Below, in pieces: positions 39,237 to 47,292 of a DNA stretch of 64,000 bases. Made by a program: the position numbers and the translations under genes. Each line of letters starts with the position of its first letter. Positions within the stretch are counted from its first letter, which is position 1. The notes under the pieces were generated by a model. That model made no database searches and had not been told where the DNA came from. It saw nothing but the letters and a program-made list of their open reading frames with translations. Origin of the DNA: Mesorhizobium sp. WSM4313 (GTDB lineage Bacteria > Pseudomonadota > Alphaproteobacteria > Rhizobiales > Rhizobiaceae); contig NZ_NSFT01000007.1 in NCBI RefSeq assembly GCF_002294725.1, positions 1-64,000 on the forward strand, read 5' to 3'.

Positions 39237-41066
39237 ATGGAAAACAACCGCAATTTCTTCATCACCATCGCGCTGTCGGTGCTGATCCTGACGCTCTGGC
39301 AGGTGTTCTACATGAACCCGCGCATGGAGCAGCAGCGCGAGCAGGCCCGCATCGAGCAACAGCGCGCCGAGGCGCAAAAGAAGGAAGCGCAGAGCACCAA
39401 TCCAGGCGCGGCCGGAACGCCGGCCCCGACCGCCGGCGCCATCCCCAGCGCGCCCGGCAGCGACAGCGTGACCGCGGCCAGCCGCGACCAGGCGATTGCC
39501 GCCACCAAGCGCGTCAAGATCGACACGCCGAGCCTCGAGGGTTCGATCAACCTGGCCGGCGCGCGCCTCGACGACCTGAGGCTCAAGCACTACACCGAGA
39601 CGGTCGACAAGAACTCGCCCGAGATCGAGCTGCTCAACCCCTCATCGCTGCCCAATGGCTATTTCGCCGAGATCGGCTTCGTCGGCAACGACACCACCGG
39701 CACTGTGCCCGGCGCGGATACGGTGTGGAGCGTCGACGGCAATCCGACGCTGACGCCCTCGACGCCGGTGACGCTGACCTTCACCAACGACAAGGGCCTG
39801 ACGTTCAAGCGCACCATCTCGATCGACAACGAATACATGTTCACCGTTTCCGACACGGTGCAGAATTCGGGAACGGCCGCCGTCTCGCTGTACAATTACG
39901 GGCGCGTCACCCGTTTCGACAAGCCGGCCGTCGCCAGCACCTATGTGCTGCATGAGGGCCTGATCGGCGTGACCGGCAGCGAGGGGCTGCAGGAATACAA
40001 ATACGCCAAGATCGAGAAGGACAAGGAATACACCCCCAGCAAGTCGACCAATGGCTGGCTCGGCATCACCGACAAATACTGGGCCGTGACGCTCATCCCG
40101 ACGGAGAAGCAGCCCTTCCAGCCGAAATTCTCCTATTTCGAGTTCAAGGACGGGCCGCACAGCCACAGCTACCAGTCCGACTACCTGTCCGACGCAATCA
40201 GCATCGCTCCCGGCCAGTCGACGACGGTCGAATCCGAGATCTTCGCCGGCGCCAAGGAAGTCTCGACCATCAACGCCTATGCCAAGGACCGGCAGATCCG
40301 CCAGTTCGACCTTTTGATCGACTGGGGCTGGTTCTATTTCATCACCAAGCCGATGTTCTGGCTCATCGACACGCTCTACAAATTCTTCGGCAATTTCGGG
40401 CTGGCGATCCTCGCCACCACCGTCGTCGTCAAGGCCATCTTCTTCCCGCTCGCCAACAAGTCCTATGCCTCGATGGCGAACATGAAGAAGGTGCAGCCGA
40501 AGATGGTCGAGATCCGCGAGAAATACGCGGACGACAAGATGAAGCAGCAGCAGGCGATGATGGAGCTCTACAAGACCGAGAAGATCAATCCGCTGGCCGG
40601 CTGCTGGCCGGTGGCGCTGCAGATCCCGGTCTTCTTCTCGCTCTACAAGGTGCTCTACATCACCATCGAGATGCGGCACGCGCCGTTCTTCGGCTGGATC
40701 CACGACCTCGCGGCGCCCGATCCGACGTCGATCTTCAACCTGTTCGGCCTGCTGCCGTTCGCGGCGCCCGCTTTCCTGCCGCATATGGGCGCCTGGGCGG
40801 TGGTCATGGGCATCACCATGTTCCTGCAGATGCGCATGAACCCGGCGCCGCCGGACCCGACGCAGGCGGCGATCTTCACCTGGATGCCGGTGATCTTCAC
40901 CTTCATGATGGGCAGCTTCCCGGCCGGCCTCGTCATCTACTGGGCCTGGAACAACACGCTGTCGATCCTGCAGCAGGGCGTGATCATGAAGCGCCAGGGC
41001 GCCAAGATCGAATTGTGGGACAATCTGGCATCGATCTTCCGCAAGAAACCATCGCCGGCGGAATAG
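39237..41066 (+). CDS. yidC: Membrane protein insertase YidC
   Basis: The 609-residue protein has an N-terminal membrane helix (about 6-22: FITIALSVLILTLWQVFYM), a large periplasmic beta domain, and the conserved C-terminal insertase bundle with GLAILATTVVVKAIFFPLANKSY, QQAMMELYKTEKINPLAGCWPVALQIPVF and AGLVIYWAWNNTLSILQQ. It inserts inner-membrane proteins alone or with SecYEG. It begins 13 bp after rnpA, so the frequently intervening yidD is absent. Identification is certain. Confidence 0.97.
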   Translation: MENNRNFFITIALSVLILTLWQVFYMNPRMEQQREQARIEQQRAEAQKKEAQSTNPGAAGTPAPTAGAIPSAPGSDSVTAASRDQAIAATKRVKIDTPSLEGSINLAGARLDDLRLKHYTETVDKNSPEIELLNPSSLPNGYFAEIGFVGNDTTGTVPGADTVWSVDGNPTLTPSTPVTLTFTNDKGLTFKRTISIDNEYMFTVSDTVQNSGTAAVSLYNYGRVTRFDKPAVASTYVLHEGLIGVTGSEGLQEYKYAKIEKDKEYTPSKSTNGWLGITDKYWAVTLIPTEKQPFQPKFSYFEFKDGPHSHSYQSDYLSDAISIAPGQSTTVESEIFAGAKEVSTINAYAKDRQIRQFDLLIDWGWFYFITKPMFWLIDTLYKFFGNFGLAILATTVVVKAIFFPLANKSYASMANMKKVQPKMVEIREKYADDKMKQQQAMMELYKTEKINPLAGCWPVALQIPVFFSLYKVLYITIEMRHAPFFGWIHDLAAPDPTSIFNLFGLLPFAAPAFLPHMGAWAVVMGITMFLQMRMNPAPPDPTQAAIFTWMPVIFTFMMGSFPAGLVIYWAWNNTLSILQQGVIMKRQGAKIELWDNLASIFRKKPSPAE

Positions 41067-41088
41067 ACGGCTCCTGAACTGCTAAGAC

Positions 41089-41125
41089 GAAAAAACCCCG
41101 GCATCGTTTTGTCCGGGGTTTTTGT
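41089..41125 (+). terminator. Rho-independent terminator after yidC
   Basis: AAAAAACCCCGG-CATCGTTTTGT-CCGGGGTTTTTG forms a 6-bp GC stem extended by A/T pairs and a T run, about 25 bp after the yidC stop. Confidence 0.85.
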
Positions 41126-41185
41126 TGATCAGGCTCAACGATCAGCCGTCAACCTTCGAGATTGGCCATGGCCATGTTTCCGGCT

Positions 41186-41212
41186 GTCATTCCAGGGCGG
41201 AGCAAGGAGCGA
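41186..41212. repeat. Family A arm fragment (A7)
   Basis: GTCATTCCAGGGCGGAGCAAGGAGCGA is the outer half of one family A arm (here 27 bp) and stops where the secB terminator begins. The rest of the palindrome is missing. Confidence 0.7.
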
Positions 41213-41249
41213 AAAAAAGCCCGGCGCGATGCCGGGCTTTCGATAGGGT
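41213..41249 (-). terminator. Rho-independent terminator after secB
   Basis: On the minus strand, AAAGCCCGGCATCGCGCCGGGCTTTTTTTC has a 7-bp perfect GC stem with a T run, about 20 bp after the secB stop codon. It may also work for readthrough from yidC. Confidence 0.85.
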
Positions 41250-41265
41250 GTAGCGCCGGTTAGCC

Positions 41266-41769
41266 TCAGCTCACCTGGACCTTGCCAGCCGCAGCCTGGT
41301 CCTCGGCGATGCGCTGCTGGAACATCTGCGCGAAATCGATCGGATCGAGCATCAGCGGCGGGAAGCCGCCATTGCGGGTGGCGTCGGCGACGATCTGGCG
41401 GGCGAAGGGGAACAGAAGCCGCGGACATTCGATGAACAGCAGCGGCAGCATGTGCTCCTGCGGGAAGCCGCTGATGGCAAAGACGCCGCCATAGACCAGC
41501 TCGACATTGAACAGCACTTCCTGGTCGAAGGAGGCCTTGGCGTTCAGCGTCAAATTGACGTCGAACTGCTTGTCCGAGAGTGGGTTGGCGTTGACATTGA
41601 CATTGATTGCGATGCCCGGAGCCTTGTCGCGGCCGCGCAGCGAATTCGGTGCGCCGGGGCTTTCGAAAGAGAGGTCCTTCACATATTGCGCAAGCACATT
41701 GAGCGAGGGCTGGTTTTGGGTGCCGTTGCCGTTGGCGGCGCCGGTCGCGGCGTCATCGTTGCTGGCCAT
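41266..41769 (-). CDS. secB: Protein-export chaperone SecB
   Basis: The 167-residue cytosolic chaperone keeps preproteins unfolded and hands them to SecA. It shows [74 protein letters not shown] and [17 protein letters not shown], which match SecB through its length. A terminator lies directly after it, and fxsA follows upstream on the same strand beyond a family A repeat. Confidence 0.96.
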   Translation of the reverse strand: MASNDDAATGAANGNGTQNQPSLNVLAQYVKDLSFESPGAPNSLRGRDKAPGIAINVNVNANPLSDKQFDVNLTLNAKASFDQEVLFNVELVYGGVFAISGFPQEHMLPLLFIECPRLLFPFARQIVADATRNGGFPPLMLDPIDFAQMFQQRIAEDQAAAGKVQVS

Positions 41770-41919
41770 GAGCCTTTAAGTCCTTTTGCCTGGGCAGCAT
41801 TGCTGACCGGATTGAAATCGCGGGTTCGCTACCATGCTCGGCCGGACAAAACAAGTTTTGCCGCCCTCATCGGCGGAAGGAACAGGACAGCGCGAACGCC
41901 AGGTATTGGCCGAAGCCTC

Positions 41920-42105
41920 TCAACCTCGTCATTCCAGGGCGGAGCAGCCGCGAAGCGGCGTCGCGGAGACCCTGGAATCCGTTCCGTGACCTGAGCCGTG
42001 CAATGCGGCGGAGCAGAATTTTGCACCGCGGCAACACTCGAAAGTCACTGGATCCTGTGGGCTGCGCGGTACGCTCGCTTCCCGCTCCGCCCAAGGACGA
42101 ACCGG
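41920..42105. repeat. Family A palindromic repeat with degenerate right arm (A4)
   Basis: The left arm is intact (CAACCTCGTCATTCCAGGGC, then GCCGCGAAGCGGCG, then CCCTGGAATCCGTTCCGTGACC). The core is GCAGAATTTTGCACC (one base from the palindromic form). The right arm is diverged (GTCACTGGATCCTGTGGGCTGCGCGG). It fills the gap between secB and fxsA. Confidence 0.82.
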
Positions 42106-42119
42106 TAGGCGTTTTGGCC

Positions 42120-42614
42120 CTAATCGTTCTTCAGCCGCCGCCAGGGCGAATTGTGGTCCGGCCGGTCCGGATAATCGTCGCGAGAATAGTCGCTGTCGTC
42201 GAGGTCGATGACATTGTTGCGGCGGCGCGCCGAAAAGCCGCGGCCGAAGCTGGTCGCCATGACTATGCGGTTCTTGAGCAGGCGCCAGGCGAAGTCGCGC
42301 ACTGGCGGCAACAGGAGAAGAATGGCGAAAAAATCGGTGATGAAGCCCGGAATGATCAAAAGAATCGCCGCCAGCACGATCATCGCCCCATGCGCGAGCT
42401 GGCGGCTGGGGTCGCGCCCGGCGTCCATTTCCGTCCGCACCCGCGCCATGACGCCGAAACCCTGATGCCGAAGCAGCAGGCTGCCGGCGACACTGGACAG
42501 GATGACCAGCCCGACCGTCGCCAAAGCGCCGATTTCGCGGCCGACGACGACGAGGCCGGCGATCTCCAGCAGCGGCAGCAACAGCAGGAACAACGGGATG
42601 AAGGAAATGCGCAA
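42120..42614 (-). CDS. fxsA: FxsA family membrane protein
   Basis: The 164-residue inner-membrane protein has three to four hydrophobic segments (LFLLLLPLLEIAGLVVVGREIG, LATVGLVILSSVAGSLLLRHQGF, and LLIIPGFITDFFAILLLLPPVRDF). The central IPGFITD and LLPPVR are FxsA family signatures. In E. coli FxsA modulates phage T7 exclusion by F plasmid; its basic role is unknown. It is divergent from the tim44-like gene, the usual arrangement in alphaproteobacteria. Confidence 0.93.
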   Translation of the reverse strand: MRISFIPLFLLLLPLLEIAGLVVVGREIGALATVGLVILSSVAGSLLLRHQGFGVMARVRTEMDAGRDPSRQLAHGAMIVLAAILLIIPGFITDFFAILLLLPPVRDFAWRLLKNRIVMATSFGRGFSARRRNNVIDLDDSDYSRDDYPDRPDHNSPWRRLKND

Positions 42615-42818
42615 AGTGTCGACCGATCGCTTTCTTCTTTTGCGGCGCTCGCGGACAATCGCCGCTGGCCTTGGCGCCTTTAGATAGGTATGGCTGCCTT
42701 TGATTTGAATGATAGCGCCTGCCGTTCTATATGCTTTGGGTGTTGAACGCTATGCGACCGCGATCCCCGAGGGGTTTACGCCGGTGCGGCAAGAACAGGG
42801 ATCGAGTTGGCGGAAATT

Positions 42819-43526
42819 ATGGGTTTCTTCGACTTCGGCACGATTTTCTTTCTGATTGCGGCGGTTGTGATCTTTTTCCAGCTGCGCAACGTGCTTGGAC
42901 GTCGCACCGGAAACGAGCGCCCGCCCTTCGATCCTTATTCAGCGAGCCGCACGCGCGAGGCCGATGCGGCGCAAAAGCCTGAAAATGTGGTGTCGCTGCC
43001 GCGCAAGCGCGCGCCTGGCGAAACTGCGCCCGAGATTTATGCCGACATCGACGCCTTTGCCAAACCCGACACCGATCTCAACAAGGGCCTGCGCTCCATC
43101 AAAGACAATGATGCGTCCTTCGAGCCGAAGGGCTTCGTCGACGGCGCCAAGATGGCCTATGAGATGATCGTCATGGCCTATGCCGACGGCGACCGTAAGA
43201 CGCTGAAGAACCTTTTGTCGCGCGAGGTCTATGATGGTTTCGTCGCCGCGATCGGCGACCGTGAAGCCAAATCGGAGAAGATCCAGTCCTCCTTCGTCGG
43301 CATCGACAAGGCCGACATCGTCGCCGCCGAAATGAAGGGCTCGGAAGCGCATATCACGCTGCGCGTCGTCTCCGAGCTGATCTCGGCGACCCGCGACAAG
43401 GCCGGCGCCGTCATCGACGGCGACCCTGAAACGGTGGCCGAGGTCAAGGATGTCTGGACCTTCGCCCGCGACACCCGCTCGCGCGACCCGAATTGGAAGC
43501 TTGTCGCCACCGAAGAAGAAGATTGA
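42819..43526 (+). CDS. Tim44-like domain protein (inner membrane)
   Basis: The 235-residue protein has an N-terminal anchor (MGFFDFGTIFFLIAAVVIFFQLRNVLG), a low-complexity linker, and a C-terminal Tim44/MBA1-like domain (from about 100: FEPKGFVDGAKMAYEMIVMAYADGDRKTLKNLLSREVYDGF and GVDKADIVAAEMKGSEAHITLRVVSEL). The bacterial homologs are inner-membrane proteins of unknown exact function, related to the mitochondrial import motor subunit. I took the ATG at 42819; a TTG at 42807 is an alternative. fxsA/tim44/mltA/smr is a conserved alphaproteobacterial neighbourhood. Confidence 0.92.
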   Translation: MGFFDFGTIFFLIAAVVIFFQLRNVLGRRTGNERPPFDPYSASRTREADAAQKPENVVSLPRKRAPGETAPEIYADIDAFAKPDTDLNKGLRSIKDNDASFEPKGFVDGAKMAYEMIVMAYADGDRKTLKNLLSREVYDGFVAAIGDREAKSEKIQSSFVGIDKADIVAAEMKGSEAHITLRVVSELISATRDKAGAVIDGDPETVAEVKDVWTFARDTRSRDPNWKLVATEEED

Positions 43527-43549
43527 GATCAAGCGGCGGGGCCCCAGTC

Positions 43550-44653
43550 GTGCCGCTCTCTTCCGCATTCGGCATAAAATCCTTCAGCGACCTTCCGGGC
43601 TGGGGCGAAGATGACCATGCTGCGGCCTTCACCGCGTTTCGCCGCTCGGCCTTTCACGCGCCGATAAAATCTTACCGCACCGGATCGCTCGGCGTCGATT
43701 TCAATGCTTTTGCCGATGCCTTTGCCGAGGCGCGTGCCGTTTCGGCGCCGAGCAGGTCCGAGGCGCGATCCTTCTTCGAAAGGCATTTCGTGCCGATGCT
43801 GGTCAAGGCCGAAAACGGCGCGGGTCTCGTCACCGGCTTCTACGAGCCCGAGGTCGAAGCCTCGCCGGTCAGGACCGGGCGGTTCACCGTGCCGCTGCTG
43901 TCGCGCCCCGCCGACCTGATCGAAATCGACGACGGCAACCGGCCGGCCGGCATGGATGCCTATCTGGCCTTCGCCCGCCGGACCGATGGTGTTCCGATCG
44001 AATATTTCGATCGTGGCGAAATCGAGCGCGGCGCGCTCGCCGGCCGGAACCTCGAGATCGCCTGGCTCGCCGAAAAGGTCGACGCCTTCTTGATCCATGT
44101 GCAGGGCGCAGCCAGGCTGAAGATGACAGACGGCAAGCTCTGCCGCGTCACCTACGCTGCCAAGTCCGGCCAGCGCTTCACCGGCCCAGGCAAGATCTTG
44201 AGCGATCTCGGCGAGATTCCGCTGGCAAAGGTAACGATGCAATCGATCCGAGCCTGGTTCAAGGCACATCCCGACCGGGTCGACGAGATCCTGTGGCGGA
44301 ACCGCTCCTACATTTTCTTCCGCGAAGCCGCGGTCGACGATGCTTCGCTCGGCCCGATCGCCGCCGCCAAGGTGCCGCTGACGCCGGGCCGCTCGGTCGC
44401 GGTCGACCGCCTGCTGCACACATTCGGGACGCCCTTCTATATCGACGCGCCGACGCTCACCGCCTTTGACGAAAAACCGTTCCGGCGGCTGATGATCGCG
44501 CAGGACACCGGCTCGGCCATCACCGGTCCGGCGCGCGGCGACCTCTTCGCCGGCTCAGGCGACGCTGCCGGCGAGATCGCCGGCGTGGTCCGCAACGCGG
44601 CCGATTTCTATGCGCTGGTGCCGCGTGCGCTTCTGCATGGAGCGACCCGGTGA
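43550..44653 (+). CDS. mltA: Membrane-bound lytic murein transglycosylase A family protein
   Basis: MltA cleaves glycan strands of peptidoglycan and forms 1,6-anhydro ends. The 367-residue protein (GTG start at 43550 after a GC-rich stretch; the ATG at 43493 overlaps the tim44-like gene) has SRSEARSFFERHFVP, TGFYEPEVEAS, LIHVQGAARLKMTDG, and the catalytic Asp region GPARGDLFAGSGDAAGE near the C-terminus. No clear lipobox is visible after the chosen start, so the anchoring is uncertain. The end overlaps the smr gene by four bases. Confidence 0.92.
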   Translation: MPLSSAFGIKSFSDLPGWGEDDHAAAFTAFRRSAFHAPIKSYRTGSLGVDFNAFADAFAEARAVSAPSRSEARSFFERHFVPMLVKAENGAGLVTGFYEPEVEASPVRTGRFTVPLLSRPADLIEIDDGNRPAGMDAYLAFARRTDGVPIEYFDRGEIERGALAGRNLEIAWLAEKVDAFLIHVQGAARLKMTDGKLCRVTYAAKSGQRFTGPGKILSDLGEIPLAKVTMQSIRAWFKAHPDRVDEILWRNRSYIFFREAAVDDASLGPIAAAKVPLTPGRSVAVDRLLHTFGTPFYIDAPTLTAFDEKPFRRLMIAQDTGSAITGPARGDLFAGSGDAAGEIAGVVRNAADFYALVPRALLHGATR

Positions 44654-45174
44654 GCCGCCGCGACGATCATCTCAGCGACGACGACCGCATCCTGTGGAAC
44701 CTGGTGGCGCGCTCTGCGCGGCCGCTGAAGGGCAAAACGGCCGTCGAGATCCCCGACATCGTCGAGCCCAAGCCTGAGACGCCCCGGCCTGCCGCCAATG
44801 GCGTAGCGGCCGTGGCCGCCAAGCCGAAGGCGCCGCATGTGGCGCATTCGCTCGACGACCAGACGCTGCACAAGCTGAAAAAAGGCCGGCTGCCGATCGA
44901 AGGCCGCGTCGACCTGCACGGCATGACGCAGGACGAGGCCTATTCGCTGCTGCTCACCTTCCTCAACCGCGCGCATGCCGGCGGCATCCGTTACGTGCTG
45001 ATCATCACCGGAAAGGGTTCGTCCTCGGGCGGCGACGGCATACTGCGCCGCGCCGTGCCGGCCTGGCTGTCGACGCCCGCCTTCCGGCACCTCGTCTCCA
45101 GCCACGACCATGCCGCCCGCAATCATGGCGGCTCGGGCGCGCTCTATGTGCGGCTGCGGCGGACACGGTCATGA
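44650..45174 (+). CDS. Smr-domain (MutS2-type nuclease) protein
   Basis: The 174-residue protein has a disordered N-terminal 80 residues with charged and proline-rich parts, then a C-terminal Smr domain (about 85-170) with VDLHGMTQDEAYSLLLTFL and LIITGKGSSSGGDGILRRAVP, the DLHG and G(K/T)G motifs of Smr endonucleases. It starts with a GTG overlapping mltA by four bases. The biological target is not established; related proteins act on RNA or branched DNA. Confidence 0.9.
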   Translation: MSRRDDHLSDDDRILWNLVARSARPLKGKTAVEIPDIVEPKPETPRPAANGVAAVAAKPKAPHVAHSLDDQTLHKLKKGRLPIEGRVDLHGMTQDEAYSLLLTFLNRAHAGGIRYVLIITGKGSSSGGDGILRRAVPAWLSTPAFRHLVSSHDHAARNHGGSGALYVRLRRTRS

Positions 45175-45198
45175 GGATTCGGCAATGAGCCAGCCGGC

Positions 45199-45561
45199 AT
45201 GACCCCGTTCGGCGAGAAGCTCAGGACGCTGCGCGCCGAGCGCGGCGTCAGCCAGAAGGCAATGGCCAAGGCCATCGGCGTCAGCGCCGCCTATCTGTCG
45301 GCGCTCGAGCACGGCCGCCGCGGCGCGCCGACCTGGACACTGATCCAGAAGATCATCGGCTATTTCAACATCATCTGGGACGACGCCGAGGATCTTGCCC
45401 GCCTCGCCGAAAGCTCGCATCCGAGAGTCAGGATCGACACATCGGGCCTGTCGCCGGCGGCAACCGAGCTGGCCAACCTTTTGGCCGAGAGCATCGAGAA
45501 GTTGGATGAGGCGGAGCTGAGGAAGATCACGGCATTGGTCCGCGACGCGCTGCGCGGATAG
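45199..45561 (+). CDS. XRE-family transcriptional regulator
   Basis: The 120-residue protein begins with a helix-turn-helix of the Cro/CI type (about 4-60: FGEKLRTLRAERGVSQKAMAKAIGVSAAYLSALEHGRRGAPTWTLIQKI). The C-terminal half is helical without a sensor domain. It lies 24 bp after smr and likely belongs to that transcript. It is conserved in this position in related alphaproteobacteria. Its targets are unknown. Confidence 0.88.
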   Translation: MTPFGEKLRTLRAERGVSQKAMAKAIGVSAAYLSALEHGRRGAPTWTLIQKIIGYFNIIWDDAEDLARLAESSHPRVRIDTSGLSPAATELANLLAESIEKLDEAELRKITALVRDALRG

Positions 45562-45603
45562 CTTGCCCTGATGAAACGGGGCGGCTAGCCGAAGCCGCCC
45601 GAA

Positions 45604-45730
45604 CTTCGTCATCCACGGGCGAAGCGGACATGCAGAACCGAGGATCCATTCCGCGACCTCGCGCGAAGGGCAAGGCGGCGCAGAACAGAGATCGTTCTGC
45701 GCCGCGGTGACGTTCAGCGAGGGCCACGGC
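45604..45730. repeat. Family A repeat, right half rearranged (A5)
   Basis: It starts GAACTTCGTCATCCACGGGC, then GAGGATCCATTCCGCGACCT, and ends in the core hairpin GCGGCGCAGAAC/GTTCTGCGCCGC (a 12-bp perfect stem, about 45676-45706). Only the start of the right arm remains. The core hairpin after the XRE gene could act as a terminator. Confidence 0.75.
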
Positions 45731-45769
45731 TTCCGTGTGCTAGGCCGCGAACAGCCCTTATTCCTGAAA

Positions 45770-46003
45770 TCACTGCTTGCCGGCGCCGTTCGTGCTACCG
45801 CGTCCGCCATTGTTGTTGTGATCGCGGCCGCCGTTGCCACCGCCCAGACAAGCCGAGGAGTCGACGCCGCAGCAACGGCCGCTCCACAGATCGTTGAGAT
45901 TGGTCTTGGCGCAGCTTTTGGTGGTCTCGTCCGCCAGGGCCGATCCGGTCAAGGCCGACACCGCGATGGCGGCAAGCAAGGTGTTTCGCAGGAAAGCAGT
46001 CAT
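45770..46003 (-). CDS. Small exported cysteine-containing protein, function unknown
   Basis: The 77-residue precursor has an N-terminal signal peptide (MTAFLRNTLLAAIAVSALTGSALA, cleavage about residue 24), then a short mature part with four cysteines (SCAKTN, GRCCGVDSSACLGG) and a Gly/Asn-rich tail (GGRDHNNNGGRG). GGAG lies upstream of the ATG at 46003. The mature region may form disulfides in the periplasm. I do not recognise a named family; short proteins of this form occur in rhizobia. Confidence 0.7.
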   Translation of the reverse strand: MTAFLRNTLLAAIAVSALTGSALADETTKSCAKTNLNDLWSGRCCGVDSSACLGGGNGGRDHNNNGGRGSTNGAGKQ

Positions 46004-46156
46004 TGAAATTCTCCATGGTTGGGTTTGTCGTCCACGGCTATGTGTCGCCGGCCGGACGCAAAAGGTTCATGGAGTTGCGTGAAAATATTCGGCAAGGCTA
46101 TCGGCCGGGCTTTTGTTGTCATCGCCCGTTGCGATGTGCGGCTACGACTGCTCGGT

Positions 46157-46314
46157 CGTCATTCCAGGGCGGAGCAAGGAGCGGAGCGACGCGCGCAGAC
46201 CCTGGAATCCATGCCGTTACGCCAAGGCGTTCCAACGGTTACAGAATTCTGCACCGTTGCACTCTGCGGCAAGGGTCACGGCATGGATACTCGGGTCAAG
46301 CCCGAGTATGACGA
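46157..46314. repeat. Family A palindromic repeat (A6)
   Basis: The left arm is the long type (GTCATTCCAGGGCGGAGCAA, then CCCTGGAATCCATGCCGTTAC). The core is ACAGAATTCTGCACCGTTGC. The right arm is a short hairpin ATACTCGGG-TCAAG-CCCGAGTAT. Its inner right flank (ATTCTGCACCGTTGC, then GGTCACGGCATGG) is almost the same as that of the GIY-YIG element at 54620-55131. It takes up a third of the 480-bp gap between 46004 and 46487; the rest (46315-46487) shows nothing recognisable. Confidence 0.88.
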
Positions 46315-46487
46315 CGTCACGTGGGTTTCGGCCAATCTCCAAGGTTGGCACCAGAAGCGCCCCGCTCAACCCACCGCCAGCCACAGAGCCTTTTCGCCGG
46401 CCGTCGAAACCAGCTTGGCATGCGCCGCTCGGTGCACCCACAGCAGAGGGGTAGAGCGCCTTGCGAAGAAAAGCGGGTGTTCGAGGC

Positions 46488-47105
46488 CTACTGCACCGAG
46501 CCCACAAGCACAGGCTGGCCGTCGCGGATCGAGACCCAGCGCCCGGTGTTGTCGATCGCCTGCCGCTTGAGGAAGCGGTAGCCGGTCGCGTCCCAGGCTT
46601 TGACCTTGTCGGTCAGGTTGTCGAGCACATAGTCGCCCTTGTCGGTGCGCACCGTCAGCACCGAATGGCCTTCGCCGTCCGGCTTGCGCACGACGGTGAT
46701 CAAAAGGTCGGCCAGCGACATGCCCAGGCGGTAGAGCTGGCGGCGCTTTTCCAGCACATAGTCCTCGCAGTCGCCATAGCCGTCGTCCGGATAGGCCCAG
46801 ACTTCGTCCTTGCCGTAGTGATCGAGATCGCTCAACGGCTTGACGGCGGCGTTGACCTTGGCGCTGACGCTGACCAGCCTGCGCCACAGCCCGTCCGTCA
46901 TGGTGGCCGGCCCGAGATTGACCGGGCGGATGTTGCATTCGCTCGGATGCGATTTGCAGAAATCATAGTGGCCGATCGGTTGCGAGGTCAGGCCGCCCGT
47001 GGCCATCGCGCCAGCCGCCCAGGCCGGCACCGCCCAATGCGCAGAGATCGCCAGTCCTGCGGCTGCGCACAAGCGCAGAATCCGCGTCATCGCTGAGGAA
47101 GTCAT
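46488..47105 (-). CDS. Transglutaminase-like cysteine peptidase (BTLCP family)
   Basis: The 205-residue exported protein starts with a signal peptide (about 1-31: MTRILRLCAAAGLAISAHWAVPAWA) and contains the catalytic triad of the bacterial transglutaminase-like cysteine proteinase family: C113 in DDGYGDCEDYV, H147 in EGHSVLTV, D162 in LDNL. An ATG at 47090 is an alternative start. Periplasmic BTLCPs such as LapG cut surface adhesins; the target here is unknown and no adhesin or LapD-like gene is nearby. Confidence 0.88.
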   Translation of the reverse strand: MTSSAMTRILRLCAAAGLAISAHWAVPAWAAGAMATGGLTSQPIGHYDFCKSHPSECNIRPVNLGPATMTDGLWRRLVSVSAKVNAAVKPLSDLDHYGKDEVWAYPDDGYGDCEDYVLEKRRQLYRLGMSLADLLITVVRKPDGEGHSVLTVRTDKGDYVLDNLTDKVKAWDATGYRFLKRQAIDNTGRWVSIRDGQPVLVGSVQ

Positions 47106-47292
47106 TGCCCCCGCCCTGTTCTTTATTAACGAAACGTTAAGGGCGATTTACAGTCCGTGTCAATTGGAGACGACGGTCAGTTTGGCGGCATGGTTACCTG
47201 CGCGATCCCGTAGCGGCACTTTCGCAACAGAAGCGCGGGTGCAACACCGCTGGCCGCCAGGTGGCGGCTAGGCTGATGCCGGGCTCCGGAGT

